A stretch of 36,529 bases of DNA. Source: a virus. The stretch spans positions 1-36,529 of IMG/VR virus record IMGVR_UViG_3300046516_000522. The stretch is one strand, 5' to 3'. This document shows positions 8,015 to 14,673 of this stretch, piece after piece. Numbering within the stretch: position 1 is the first letter of the stretch; every line of letters begins with the position of its first letter. The notes below the pieces were generated by a model. It was not told where the DNA came from. It ran no database searches and saw only the letters and a list, made by a program, of their open reading frames with translations. The position numbers and the translations under genes were made by a program.

Positions 8015-8389
8015 ATGGCGAACGATGACGACAATCTGGTCAAAACCTCCCTCAGGCTACCGCGGGCGCTCCACGCCGAGATCGAAAAAGCTGCGGATGC
8101 CGCCGGCATCTCGACGAACGCAGAAATGCTGCTGCGCCTCGCGCGAGATCCTCATGTCGATACGGCCGGTCAAGTTATTGAGCACATCAGGGAGACAGAA
8201 AGTCATGCCGTCGACGCAATGGCCCGGCAGATGAAAGCATTATGGAGCGCGCTGGATCGCGCAAACGTCACGTTGGATCATGTAGCGGGGGCGATGGCAC
8301 AGGTGAGGCCAGGTACCGATGCAGCCACGCTGAAAGGCGAGGTGGAGTTCGCGCGCGAGCTCATCAACGCCTTGGCCGCTCACCGATGA
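8015..8389 (+). CDS. Arc/Mnt-type ribbon-helix-helix DNA-binding protein
   Basis: A 124-aa putative repressor. Residues 8-43 (VKTSLRLPRALHAEIEKAAD and following) match the Arc-like ribbon-helix-helix fold: a beta-strand with alternating polar residues, helix A, then a GISTNAEML turn into helix B. The C-terminal ~80 residues form a coiled-coil-like extension, possibly for oligomerisation as in Mnt. It sits between the lysis cassette and integrase. It may act on its own divergent region or on nearby int, but its targets are not shown by the sequence. No strong Shine-Dalgarno precedes the ATG. Confidence 0.75.
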   Translation: MANDDDNLVKTSLRLPRALHAEIEKAADAAGISTNAEMLLRLARDPHVDTAGQVIEHIRETESHAVDAMARQMKALWSALDRANVTLDHVAGAMAQVRPGTDAATLKGEVEFARELINALAAHR

Positions 8390-8698
8390 CACCTCATTTC
8401 CCCTCATTTGAATGACCATCCAGTGTGCCGCTAAGGTGCCATAGCTCTGCGAAGAAAGCTTAACTTCTTGAAAATTAAGCAATATTTCTATGGATGGAGC
8501 AGATCAAGTATTCGACGGCGCTGCCGGTGCGGCCGGGTAAAATCACGGCTAACGAGTGAAAAAGATCAGTAAATACGGTGCTTGTGAGCGCTTTCTCTGA
8601 CTCGCATTTGATCACGTTCAGTCTACATTTTCGCTTGTTTTTCGTGTGCCGTGGCTCCAAAATGTGTGCCACGAAGGTCATGGCACACTGGGGAAAAG
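8390..8698. promoter_or_regulatory. Integrase upstream region, candidate attP/operator
   Basis: This 309-bp non-coding stretch is AT-richer than its neighbours. It holds the half-site GTGTGCC at 8423-8429, 8644-8650 and 8664-8670, and its complement GGCACAC at 8682-8688. The last two form GTGTGCCA-9 nt-TGGCACAC (8664-8688), a perfect 8-bp inverted repeat 10 nt before the integrase ATG. GCTTAA/TTAAGC (8458-8480) form a second, weaker hairpin that overlaps a promoter-like TTGAAA/TATGGA pair. Clustered half-sites fit integrase arm/core sites or an int operator. The true attP core cannot be identified without a host junction. Confidence 0.5.
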
Positions 8699-9787
8699 AT
8701 GGCATCTATTACACCGCGGAAAAACAAGGACGGTTCGGTCTCGTATAAGGCTCAGGTCCGAATCCGCAGAACCGGCAAAATCGTGCACCAAGAGACTCGG
8801 ACATTCGATCGTCGACAGGCAGCCGCGAACTGGGCCAAGAAGCGTGAGAGTGAGCTGGCGAGCGCCGAAGGGCTGCGCGCAGCTCTTCAGGAAAATCCGC
8901 CGATTGCGGACATCATCGACAAGTACAAGAAGGATCGGAAGAAGCCGCTGGATCGGACCAAGAGTTCCATCCTCGAACAGCTCGCGCAATCTGACGTCGG
9001 TTCGATCAAGGCAAACGAGCTCACAAGTTCCGACATCGTCTCTGTGGTCAAGGAAGTGGAGATTGCACCGTCGACTCGCGGCCAATACTTGTCACACCTT
9101 TCGAGCGTGTTGAAGGTGGCGCGCCCGCTGTGGGGATACCCTGTGGACGCGACCGTGGTCGCTGACGCGCGAGTGGCGCTGACCGACATGGGCCTAGTTG
9201 GGCGTTCGCGGCATCGAGAGCGCCGGCCAACGATTGACGAACTCAATCAACTGATGACGCTTTTCGGTCGAATTCGGGAGGGGGCGCCAAGCAGCATTCC
9301 CATGCAGGCAATCACAGCATTCACGATTTTCTCGATGCGTCGCATCGGCGAGATTTGCAGGATTGAGTGGGACGATTTCGACCCCGACGAAGCGCGGGTC
9401 ATGGTGCGCGATCTGAAGCATCCGAACACGAAGATCGGCAACGATACTTGGGTGGACCTGACGCCGGAGGCGGTGCGGATCATTGAGGCTCAGCCGAGGA
9501 CAGACAAGCGGATATTCCCGTACAGGCCTCTAACCGCGAGTACCGCGTTCGGGAATGCGACTTCGTTGCTTGAGATTGAAGGCCTGACGTTGAACGACTT
9601 GCGGCACGAAGGGTGCAGCCGCCTGGCAGAGATGTCATGGACGATTCAGCGCATCGCTGCGGTGACGGGCCACCGTAGTTGGAATACGCTGAAGCGCTAC
9701 ACGCATGTGAGAAAGGTGGGGGACAAATTCGCCGGTTGGAAGTGGCTCGACGTCATCGCCCCGCCGAAGGAAGCAGTTACGACCTGA
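8699..9787 (+). CDS. int: Tyrosine-family site-specific integrase
   Basis: This 362-aa recombinase should integrate and excise the phage genome. An N-terminal arm-binding/SAM-like region (1-165) precedes the catalytic domain. Catalytic positions by motif are R215 (MRRIGE), K240 (DLKHPNTK), R302 in DLRHEG, H325 in GHRS and the nucleophile Y334 (TLKRYTH). The His normally two residues before the DLR box appears as N299 (LTLNDLRHEG), a notable substitution. The ATG at 8699 has GGGGA upstream; a longer frame from 8651 crosses the inverted repeat and is rejected. Its 3' end overlaps the convergent PrtN-like gene by 11 bp. Confidence 0.93.
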   Translation: MASITPRKNKDGSVSYKAQVRIRRTGKIVHQETRTFDRRQAAANWAKKRESELASAEGLRAALQENPPIADIIDKYKKDRKKPLDRTKSSILEQLAQSDVGSIKANELTSSDIVSVVKEVEIAPSTRGQYLSHLSSVLKVARPLWGYPVDATVVADARVALTDMGLVGRSRHRERRPTIDELNQLMTLFGRIREGAPSSIPMQAITAFTIFSMRRIGEICRIEWDDFDPDEARVMVRDLKHPNTKIGNDTWVDLTPEAVRIIEAQPRTDKRIFPYRPLTASTAFGNATSLLEIEGLTLNDLRHEGCSRLAEMSWTIQRIAAVTGHRSWNTLKRYTHVRKVGDKFAGWKWLDVIAPPKEAVTT

Positions 9788-10037
9788 GTTGATCGCGCTC
9801 CTTGTTCGCCGCCGCGGCGCGTTCGTCGATATATTCGGCGAGCGCCTGCACCGTGACGCCCTTGGAGGATTTTTGCGACCCCTCGATGCGCACGACTGGC
9901 AACGCTATCTCGCCGGCATTGATTTTGGCGAGTAACTTGTCAGTCTTCAGGTGGGGGAAGTAATCCCTGCACACCTGGTCGAGAGGGATCACAGCCCGGG
10001 CACCATATTGCGCGAGCAGAATAAATGCGGTGTTCAT
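9777..10037 (-). CDS. PrtN-like (pyocin activator family) regulator
   Basis: An 86-aa small DNA-binding protein. MNTAFILLAQYGARAVIPLD, a YFPHLKTDKLLAKINAGEI segment and VVRIEGSQKSSKGV match the PrtN pyocin-activator family. Members are common beside phage integrases in beta- and gammaproteobacteria. It is the last gene of the leftward operon. Its ATG overlaps the stop of the AlpA-like gene (TAATG) and its 3' end runs 11 bp into int. It may help excision or activate genes on induction; which of these cannot be told from sequence. Confidence 0.8.
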   Translation of the reverse strand: MNTAFILLAQYGARAVIPLDQVCRDYFPHLKTDKLLAKINAGEIALPVVRIEGSQKSSKGVTVQALAEYIDERAAAANKERDQLRS

Positions 10038-10219
10038 TATTTGTTTATTCCTTTCATCAGTTCACGCAGGCTATCCGCCGGTACCGCACTCGCGCGTTTG
10101 CCGACCTTGACCAGCTTGAGTCGCCCCTCGGCGACCATCCGATATATCGTCGTCTGTGACAGCCCTAGTAGCTCCATGACCTCTGGTATCCGGTAGTGTT
10201 TCTGGATAATGTTGCTCAT
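10037..10219 (-). CDS. AlpA-like / excisionase-type helix-turn-helix protein
   Basis: A 60-aa winged-helix protein of the HTH_17/AlpA type. YRIPEVMELLGLSQTTIYRM (residues 9-28) is the helix-turn-helix and EGRLKLVKVGKRA the wing. Small proteins like this next to an integrase typically act as excisionase or integrase regulator. It overlaps the upstream 127-aa gene by 4 bp and the PrtN-like gene by one base, so the three are coupled. Placing it in the leftward early operon would allow excision only on induction. Confidence 0.82.
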   Translation of the reverse strand: MSNIIQKHYRIPEVMELLGLSQTTIYRMVAEGRLKLVKVGKRASAVPADSLRELMKGINK

Positions 10220-10599
10220 TGGCGCACCTCGCTTTCTGGAATCAGCTCAGCCAGCGAGTCAAACCATTCTTCCGCTTGCTCGACTGCGTCGCCCACATCT
10301 TGGGCCTTCACACCGAAACGGTGAGCCAATACGGGATGACTGATCTGATAAAGATTCGGGCGCACGGTAGTGACGAGTAGCGGCCCCCAGCGATCACTCT
10401 CGACGACAACGAATTCGAAAGCAGCCGGCATGCGAGTGTCGCGCGGCCACGCCATGCGCGAGGTGGCATCATGGAGGCGGAGCGACAAGCTACTGTAGCC
10501 GGTCAGCACCATGAACGGATGCGCGATCAGATCGTGGATGACGGCCCAGCCTAGAAGCTGTTTTTCATTGGCACATGCTTTGCGCGGGTCAGTTCGCAT
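10216..10599 (-). CDS. Hypothetical protein of the leftward early operon
   Basis: A 127-aa protein. The ATG at 10599 is chosen for GGAG 7 nt upstream and an 11-nt overlap with the end of the antirepressor gene. The sequence shows CANEKQLLGWAVIHDLIAHP near the N-terminus, a beta-rich middle (FEFVVVESDRWGPLLVTTV) and an acidic C-terminus. There is no recognisable catalytic or DNA-binding motif. The coupling suggests it is co-expressed with the antirepressor and excision genes. Function is unknown. Confidence 0.65.
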   Translation of the reverse strand: MRTDPRKACANEKQLLGWAVIHDLIAHPFMVLTGYSSLSLRLHDATSRMAWPRDTRMPAAFEFVVVESDRWGPLLVTTVRPNLYQISHPVLAHRFGVKAQDVGDAVEQAEEWFDSLAELIPESEVRQ

Positions 10600-11410
10600 C
10601 GGCGCACTCCAAGCGTGCCGCAACTTGTGCATGCATCTCTGCGAACCGCTCGACGTACCAGTGCGGTTGAGTCTCACGCGGATTGCCCGGATTCGTCAGA
10701 TTCTTCCCATACTGCAGCCCCGCATCCGTGATCGCCCAGAAATGCTTGATGCCATCGGCGGCGCGCGGCGAGTTGCTTTTCCGTTTCATCTCGACGAGGT
10801 ATCCCGCCTCACCCAGCAGCAGGTTGTATGCGCGCACGCCGATCCGGATACCGTGGTCGCGGAGCAGCGCGGTCAGCGGCTTCGTAACCATTGAACTGCC
10901 TGGTGTATCTGTCGCTGCGTCAACGACGTATGCAGGCAGGAATCCCGGATCTCCGCCGTTGCTCTTGATGATGTGGGTAAGCATTGCGACCTGGCTTGAT
11001 GGCGCTGGCTTGAGCATGCGTGCAAAGGCCTCGGCACCAGCCAATTCGACGTCAATCTTCGACGGTTGACGAGGCGCCGCGGGCATTTGATAGCCGCCGG
11101 TCTTACGAATGCTCGTCAACACCTCTTCGAAAACCCAGCGCTCGAATGCATCGGCGGCCGGAAGGGTGCTGTTGACCACCAGACGCATCATGTCCGCTTC
11201 TGAGAGCACGCGCATGTCCTGCGTCCGCCCTAAGGCATCAGTGATGGGGTGCAGGATTTGCACCCCACGGCAGTGCGACCGCAATGCCGTGGTTGAGTCG
11301 GCATATCCAAGGATGGCCGCGACGTCTTTACCAACAAAGAAAGGCTCACCGTCGATCTGAATGACGCGAATCTGTCGGCCGGAAAATTCAAACGGAATCA
11401 GCTTGTTCAT
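10589..11410 (-). CDS. Bro-N domain phage antirepressor
   Basis: A 273-aa protein with an N-terminal Bro-N domain (about 1-105: FSGRQIRVIQIDGEPFFVGK, AAILGYADSTTAL, and the later WVFEEVLTSIRKTGGY). Its C-terminal region (about 175-250) resembles phage antirepressor ANT domains, with LLGEAGYLVEMKRKSN and ITDAGLQYGKNL. Proteins of this type bind and inactivate phage repressors, as P22 Ant does. GGAGG lies 8 nt before the ATG, the best ribosome-binding site of the operon. The start abuts the stop of the 35-aa gene. With a repressor that looks non-cleavable, this is the natural candidate for the switch to lytic growth. Confidence 0.85.
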   Translation of the reverse strand: MNKLIPFEFSGRQIRVIQIDGEPFFVGKDVAAILGYADSTTALRSHCRGVQILHPITDALGRTQDMRVLSEADMMRLVVNSTLPAADAFERWVFEEVLTSIRKTGGYQMPAAPRQPSKIDVELAGAEAFARMLKPAPSSQVAMLTHIIKSNGGDPGFLPAYVVDAATDTPGSSMVTKPLTALLRDHGIRIGVRAYNLLLGEAGYLVEMKRKSNSPRAADGIKHFWAITDAGLQYGKNLTNPGNPRETQPHWYVERFAEMHAQVAARLECADAN

Positions 11411-11518
11411 TTACGCTTCCTCCACTGATAAGAAGTGGATCAACAGTTCGGTCTCGCGGTCGGAGATGATCTCGGCCGCCCAAAGCTTCATCAGGAATTG
11501 CTTGAGGATCATTTTCAC
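11411..11518 (-). CDS. 35-aa coupled leader-type protein before the antirepressor
   Basis: A very short gene with GTG start at 11518, GGAG 7 nt upstream, and a stop directly abutting the antirepressor ATG. The protein (KMILKQFLMKLWAAEIISDR and following) is an amphipathic helix with an acidic end. An ATG at 11512 is an alternative start. It overlaps the 3' end of the S24-like gene by 4 bp. It may mainly couple translation of the antirepressor to the upstream gene, or be a small regulator. It is supported by the ribosome-binding site and exact junctions, not by homology. Confidence 0.55.
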   Translation of the reverse strand: MKMILKQFLMKLWAAEIISDRETELLIHFLSVEEA

Positions 11519-11832
11519 GATTGCACTCCTTGGGCAAGTTCGATTTCGTTCATGAACGCCGGCCGGGCCCGCGCGATGACCGGATAGACGGCTGCCACAC
11601 GTGCCGCGGGCAGGGCGCCGACGGCCGGCGGCGAGTACGACTTCAGCCGCAAGCCATCGTCTGTATGCGCGATCAGTTCGCGAACGATGCAAGCACCGTC
11701 GACGAGCTCGATAACGACGTCGTCGCCTGGTTCCGCGTTGCCTTGCGTGTCGTAGATCACCGCCTCGCCGAGCTTGATACGCGGCCGCATGTCGTTCGTG
11801 GGCATTGGAAACGAGAGATAGCGCTCAGGCAT
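11515..11832 (-). CDS. Stand-alone S24/LexA-type C-terminal domain, protease residues missing
   Basis: A 105-aa protein that aligns by eye to the C-terminal dimerisation/protease domain of LexA/CI proteins (PTNDMRPRIKLGEAVIYD, then a GDDVVIEL strand, then ACIVRELI). It has no helix-turn-helix. The catalytic Ser position is Asp14 (NDM for xSM) and the Lys position is Arg51, so self-cleavage is not expected. The same two substitutions occur in the phage repressor (13972-14673). The ATG at 11832 has GGGAG 8 nt upstream. It precedes the antirepressor in the same operon. It could pair with the repressor through this domain; that is inference. Confidence 0.7.
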   Translation of the reverse strand: MPERYLSFPMPTNDMRPRIKLGEAVIYDTQGNAEPGDDVVIELVDGACIVRELIAHTDDGLRLKSYSPPAVGALPAARVAAVYPVIARARPAFMNEIELAQGVQS

Positions 11833-11833
11833 A

Positions 11834-12094
11834 TCACACGCTCCCGTAGTGGGCGGCGAAGTAACCGAGTCCGCCAGGGTTGCATTCGAGGACTTCGGCG
11901 CAGTTCTCCATGTCTCGAGCAATGCCACGAAGAGCATCGCTGAGAATCACGAAGTCAGTGACGTCACCTTCAGACGGCGGGTTGCGGATACTCCGTAGAC
12001 ACAGGTCATGCAGCGCCGTGATCGAGTGGTACGTTAGTTCGCAGCGGCCCGCGACTGCGGCGATGTCCGATGGTGACGGCGAAGCGTTAGCCAT
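11834..12094 (-). CDS. Small helical early protein
   Basis: An 86-aa predicted all-helical protein (SDIAAVAGRCELTYHSITAL then DFVILSDALRGIARDMENCA). There is no membrane segment or metal motif. GGGGGTG precedes the ATG, which overlaps the upstream stop by 8 bp. It resembles the 108-aa and 131-aa neighbours in length, helical pattern and content, suggesting a related group of small early proteins. Function is unknown. Confidence 0.65.
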   Translation of the reverse strand: MANASPSPSDIAAVAGRCELTYHSITALHDLCLRSIRNPPSEGDVTDFVILSDALRGIARDMENCAEVLECNPGGLGYFAAHYGSV

Positions 12095-12350
12095 GGTTCA
12101 CCCCCAGACAGTCCGTCCGCGTGAAAGCCTCCACCAGGCTAGACATTTCATGGGCCAAGTCCTGCGCTAGGCCCATAACCGTCACGAGATGCAGATCACC
12201 CTCACAAGTCTCGTACTCACCCAAAATAGCAAGCAGCGAAGCGAGCTGACCAGACCTGATTTCTGCATAATCGCGAATCTGGAACCCATGATGCGTCACA
12301 GTGACCGTTCCCGCCTCTCGGTCATGGACAAATGTATGAGTCTTAGGCAT
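12087..12350 (-). CDS. Small early protein with beta-strand N-terminus
   Basis: An 87-aa protein. The first ~30 residues look like a beta-hairpin (THTFVHDREAGTVTVTHHG) and the rest is helical (LASLLAILGEYETCEGDLHL). The ATG at 12350 is preceded by GGGAGGTG and lies 8 bp inside the end of the upstream gene; a longer frame to 12422 is rejected as it would overlap that gene deeply. It belongs to the coupled leftward operon. No family was recognised. Confidence 0.65.
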   Translation of the reverse strand: MPKTHTFVHDREAGTVTVTHHGFQIRDYAEIRSGQLASLLAILGEYETCEGDLHLVTVMGLAQDLAHEMSSLVEAFTRTDCLGVNHG

Positions 12351-12669
12351 TTGCCACCTCCCGCTCCCGCTTCCACTCGGCATGCATGGCGGCCGTCTTG
12401 CGCATGCTTTCTGTTTGCTCAAACACGTATTCGCCTAGGCATTCGAGCGCGTTTAGAATGTGCTGCATGGATCCGACGTCGAGGGGCTGGGCATGGCTCA
12501 TATCGGGCTGGCCCAAGCTGTTGTGCACGATCCGCGACAGTACCTTGATGCCATTGGCCGCGCGTGTAATATCAGCGATATTCACGGAGTGACACACGGA
12601 ATGCTCCGGCTCGTCGTCGGACAGCCAGGTGTCATTCACAAAGGGATGCGGACCTTTGAATTCAGACAT
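12343..12669 (-). CDS. Small early protein, helical
   Basis: A 108-aa protein starting MSEFKGPHPFVNDTWLSDDE, followed by two long helices (ADITRAANGIKVLSRIVHNS; MQHILNALECLGEYVFEQTE) and a charged C-terminus. AAGGAG lies 7 nt before the ATG. It overlaps both neighbours by 8 bp. No DNA-binding or catalytic motif is evident. Confidence 0.65.
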   Translation of the reverse strand: MSEFKGPHPFVNDTWLSDDEPEHSVCHSVNIADITRAANGIKVLSRIVHNSLGQPDMSHAQPLDVGSMQHILNALECLGEYVFEQTESMRKTAAMHAEWKREREVANA

Positions 12670-13057
12670 GCTCGCGCTCCTTGCGCTGCAATTGAAACGC
12701 AGCATCGGCGCCGATTTGTGCCAGTTCACTGATAACCCGAACCTGGTCCGCGATTACGAAAAGCAGGCTGCTTACGTTGTCGCCGATCTCGAAATTTCCA
12801 GCGCGCATCTTCCCCGGCGTGTAGTCGGTATTTATGAGGCATCCGACATTCGAGACAGTATCGGCAAGGTTGTAAGCCATGTGGCTCGCGCACTCGGTTG
12901 CCTCCGAGAGAAAGCCAAGTTCGTCGGCGTCAAGGTCTCGGACGCGCTCATTCAGAAAACTGAGGACACTGCTCGGCGTGAATGGCCCAAACCGGCGACC
13001 TTCGGGTTTAGCTGTCTTGACATCTTGCTGCTCTGCACTAAAATTCGGCTTGTTCAT
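12662..13057 (-). CDS. First gene of the leftward early operon, helical hypothetical
   Basis: A 131-aa protein starting MNKPNFSAEQQDVKTAKPEG, with a Pro/charged N-terminal 30 residues and helical stretches (PSSVLSFLNERVRDLDADEL; SHMAYNLADTVSNVGCLINT). The ATG at 13057 has GAGG 8 nt upstream. It is the first gene after a long leader (13058-13701). Being the promoter-proximal product it would be the first made on induction. No lambda N-like arginine-rich motif is present, so it is not an obvious N antiterminator. Confidence 0.65.
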   Translation of the reverse strand: MNKPNFSAEQQDVKTAKPEGRRFGPFTPSSVLSFLNERVRDLDADELGFLSEATECASHMAYNLADTVSNVGCLINTDYTPGKMRAGNFEIGDNVSSLLFVIADQVRVISELAQIGADAAFQLQRKEREHV

Positions 13058-13701
13058 TTCGTTTTGCCTCTGTTGTATCTGCGCGCCGCATGTTCCTAGG
13101 CATTCGGCGCGCACCCTTCCAAGCTGCCATTTCTGGCAACCCCCTAAAAAACTCTTCTTCTTCAAATCGTAGGCGCGAGTGCATCCAACTAGGCAGGACT
13201 GCCAAGTAAGCGGGTGACACTACGATTCGAGGGTTTCGTTTGTTCTTGTCTTCGCTAGATTTGCTCCTTGATTCGTGTTGCTACGTTATGGGAATCAATG
13301 TTCCGGTAATCGGGTCACAAAAACAACTGTCTGGTCAGGATAAGACCAATCGATGGACTAGATCCCGCCTATCACTTGCATCGAAATCTATCACAGCGGA
13401 GGAACAGCTCTAAGCAGGTGAAGAACACCGCGCTTTGTCCATCCACTTTTAAAAATGCTACAGCATAAAAAGGCGAGTTCGACAATACTGGGTTTGATCT
13501 TTTCAGTTCGTTCCTAAATAACCCTTAAAAATCAATGACTAGGATCCACCGATTACGCGACCTGAGTTTCCATGTTTAACCTTGATATTGTCGCGAATGC
13601 GCGCTATCAGTGAACGCGATCCTGCCAGGATAGTCCTTGAATCGGTCTGGAAGCCGAGTAAGTAGACAACGATCGGCAAGTGGAAAATACGCCCCGGTTC
13701 G
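13058..13701 (-). promoter_or_regulatory. Long structured leader of the leftward early operon
   Basis: About 640 nt without a convincing gene. It holds a long-range perfect inverted repeat AATCGTAG (13165-13172) / CTACGATT (13220-13227) enclosing a GGCAG-GA-CTGCC palindrome, and a smaller TGGTC/GACCA hairpin near 13333-13350. No classical terminator is seen on the minus strand. The transcript from the 13929-13956 promoter must cross it, so it may act as an antitermination or attenuation RNA. This is inference from its length and structure. Confidence 0.4.
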
Positions 13702-13893
13702 TTAGAAACCGATATTGCTGGGTCTGATGCTATCGTCAAGCAGGTCTTCCCACACGCGGCTGATGAGCGCGTTGATAACGCAGCTGTCGCGCGATACTTT
13801 CGAGAACCGGAGGCAGCCGATGGCGCGCATGATCGGCTCGGCGATATGGGCTGCTGGGCATTGCACCGCGTAGTGGAATCGGATCAGGTTCAT
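13702..13893 (-). CDS. Small ORF between repressor and leftward operon
   Basis: A 63-aa ORF starting MNLIRFHYAVQCPAAHIAEP with GAGG 6 nt before the ATG. It is the first ORF downstream of the candidate leftward promoter, about 30 nt after the expected start. The sequence is mixed helical with three cysteines and has no recognised motif. It could be a true early protein or a leader ORF. The ribosome-binding site and position give moderate support. Confidence 0.5.
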   Translation of the reverse strand: MNLIRFHYAVQCPAAHIAEPIMRAIGCLRFSKVSRDSCVINALISRVWEDLLDDSIRPSNIGF

Positions 13894-13928
13894 GCTGGCC
13901 TCAATGTGCGGTAGGACACGTTGAGGTA

Positions 13929-13956
13929 ACTATATCATACGAAACTCAAATTGCAA
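13929..13956 (-). promoter_or_regulatory. Candidate leftward early promoter overlapped by a repressor site
   Basis: On the minus strand TTGCAA (13956-13951) and TATAGT (13934-13929) are 16 bp apart. The -35 overlaps CTTTTTAGGTTGCA (13965-13952), a close match to two sites in the cI/cro region. This places the leftward operon under the same repressor, as PL/OL is in lambdoid phages. Transcription would begin near 13922 and run through the small ORF and leader. Confidence 0.6.
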
Positions 13957-13971
13957 CCTAAAAAGTAAAAA

Positions 13972-14673
13972 CTATAACTTCCCGAAAACCCCTACCACCT
14001 CAGCAAACTCTTGAACGACTGCTGCGTCTGCAGCTGGCAGCTCCCAGTCTGGATGGCGCTGCTTGTCCGGGTTGTCTGCGACCAACTTTAGCCCTCCATC
14101 TGGTCGAATGAAAAGGCGTCGAATTAGGATCTGTCCCTGCATATGGCAGACATAAATACGTCCGCTCGTGATCTTGAAGTCGCTTACGCGGACGATTAGT
14201 GTGTCGCCTTTAACTATGCGCGGCCCCATGTCGTCATTGGGTGCGATCATCGTGGCCGCAGATTTCTCTCCTAAACCAGATTCTTCCAGCCACGCTTTAT
14301 GCACCGACAGCATGCGCTCAGTATGCTCCGTTAGGAATTCCACATATTCGTCATCTGCACTCTCAAACCTCATTTTTGGAAGGGTCAAGTAGTCCCATTG
14401 AGGAATGCCCACCGCCTTGAGAACTTTCTGCCCCAGGGTTTGTGGCTGGGCATCAGGCAAATGATCTGTGTCAAGCCAGTTGGCGGGCATCTTTAGCGTA
14501 TCTTCATACCGGCGCGCGAACTTGTCCCCGATCACCTTAGTGCCACGCAAATGTTGGTTGACGATAGATGGCGATGGCAATTCCATCATTCGAGCGATAG
14601 CAGTCTGGCTGTAAGGCGAGTCATCAACCCATCTACCCAAGTTGACGCGTCGTATTTCGCTGATTGGTTTCAT
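13972..14673 (-). CDS. Phage repressor, CI-like, with S24 domain lacking protease residues
   Basis: This 233-aa lysogeny repressor has an N-terminal helix-turn-helix (about 21-45: SQTAIARMMELPSPSIVNQH) and a C-terminal S24/LexA-type domain (about 140-233). In that domain the Ser of the GxSM box is Asp148 (PNDDMGPRI) and the Lys is Arg185 (ILIRRLFI), so RecA-stimulated self-cleavage is unlikely although dimerisation may remain. It faces the Cro-like gene across an operator region. No Shine-Dalgarno precedes the ATG; a TATGGT box ends 11 nt upstream, so the transcript may be nearly leaderless. Confidence 0.85.
   Translation of the reverse strand: MKPISEIRRVNLGRWVDDSPYSQTAIARMMELPSPSIVNQHLRGTKVIGDKFARRYEDTLKMPANWLDTDHLPDAQPQTLGQKVLKAVGIPQWDYLTLPKMRFESADDEYVEFLTEHTERMLSVHKAWLEESGLGEKSAATMIAPNDDMGPRIVKGDTLIVRVSDFKITSGRIYVCHMQGQILIRRLFIRPDGGLKLVADNPDKQRHPDWELPAADAAVVQEFAEVVGVFGKL

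Noticed and set aside
13539-13739. A 66-codon minus-strand ORF in the leftward leader
   Set aside because: It starts with TTG, has no Shine-Dalgarno and overlaps the better supported 63-aa ORF.
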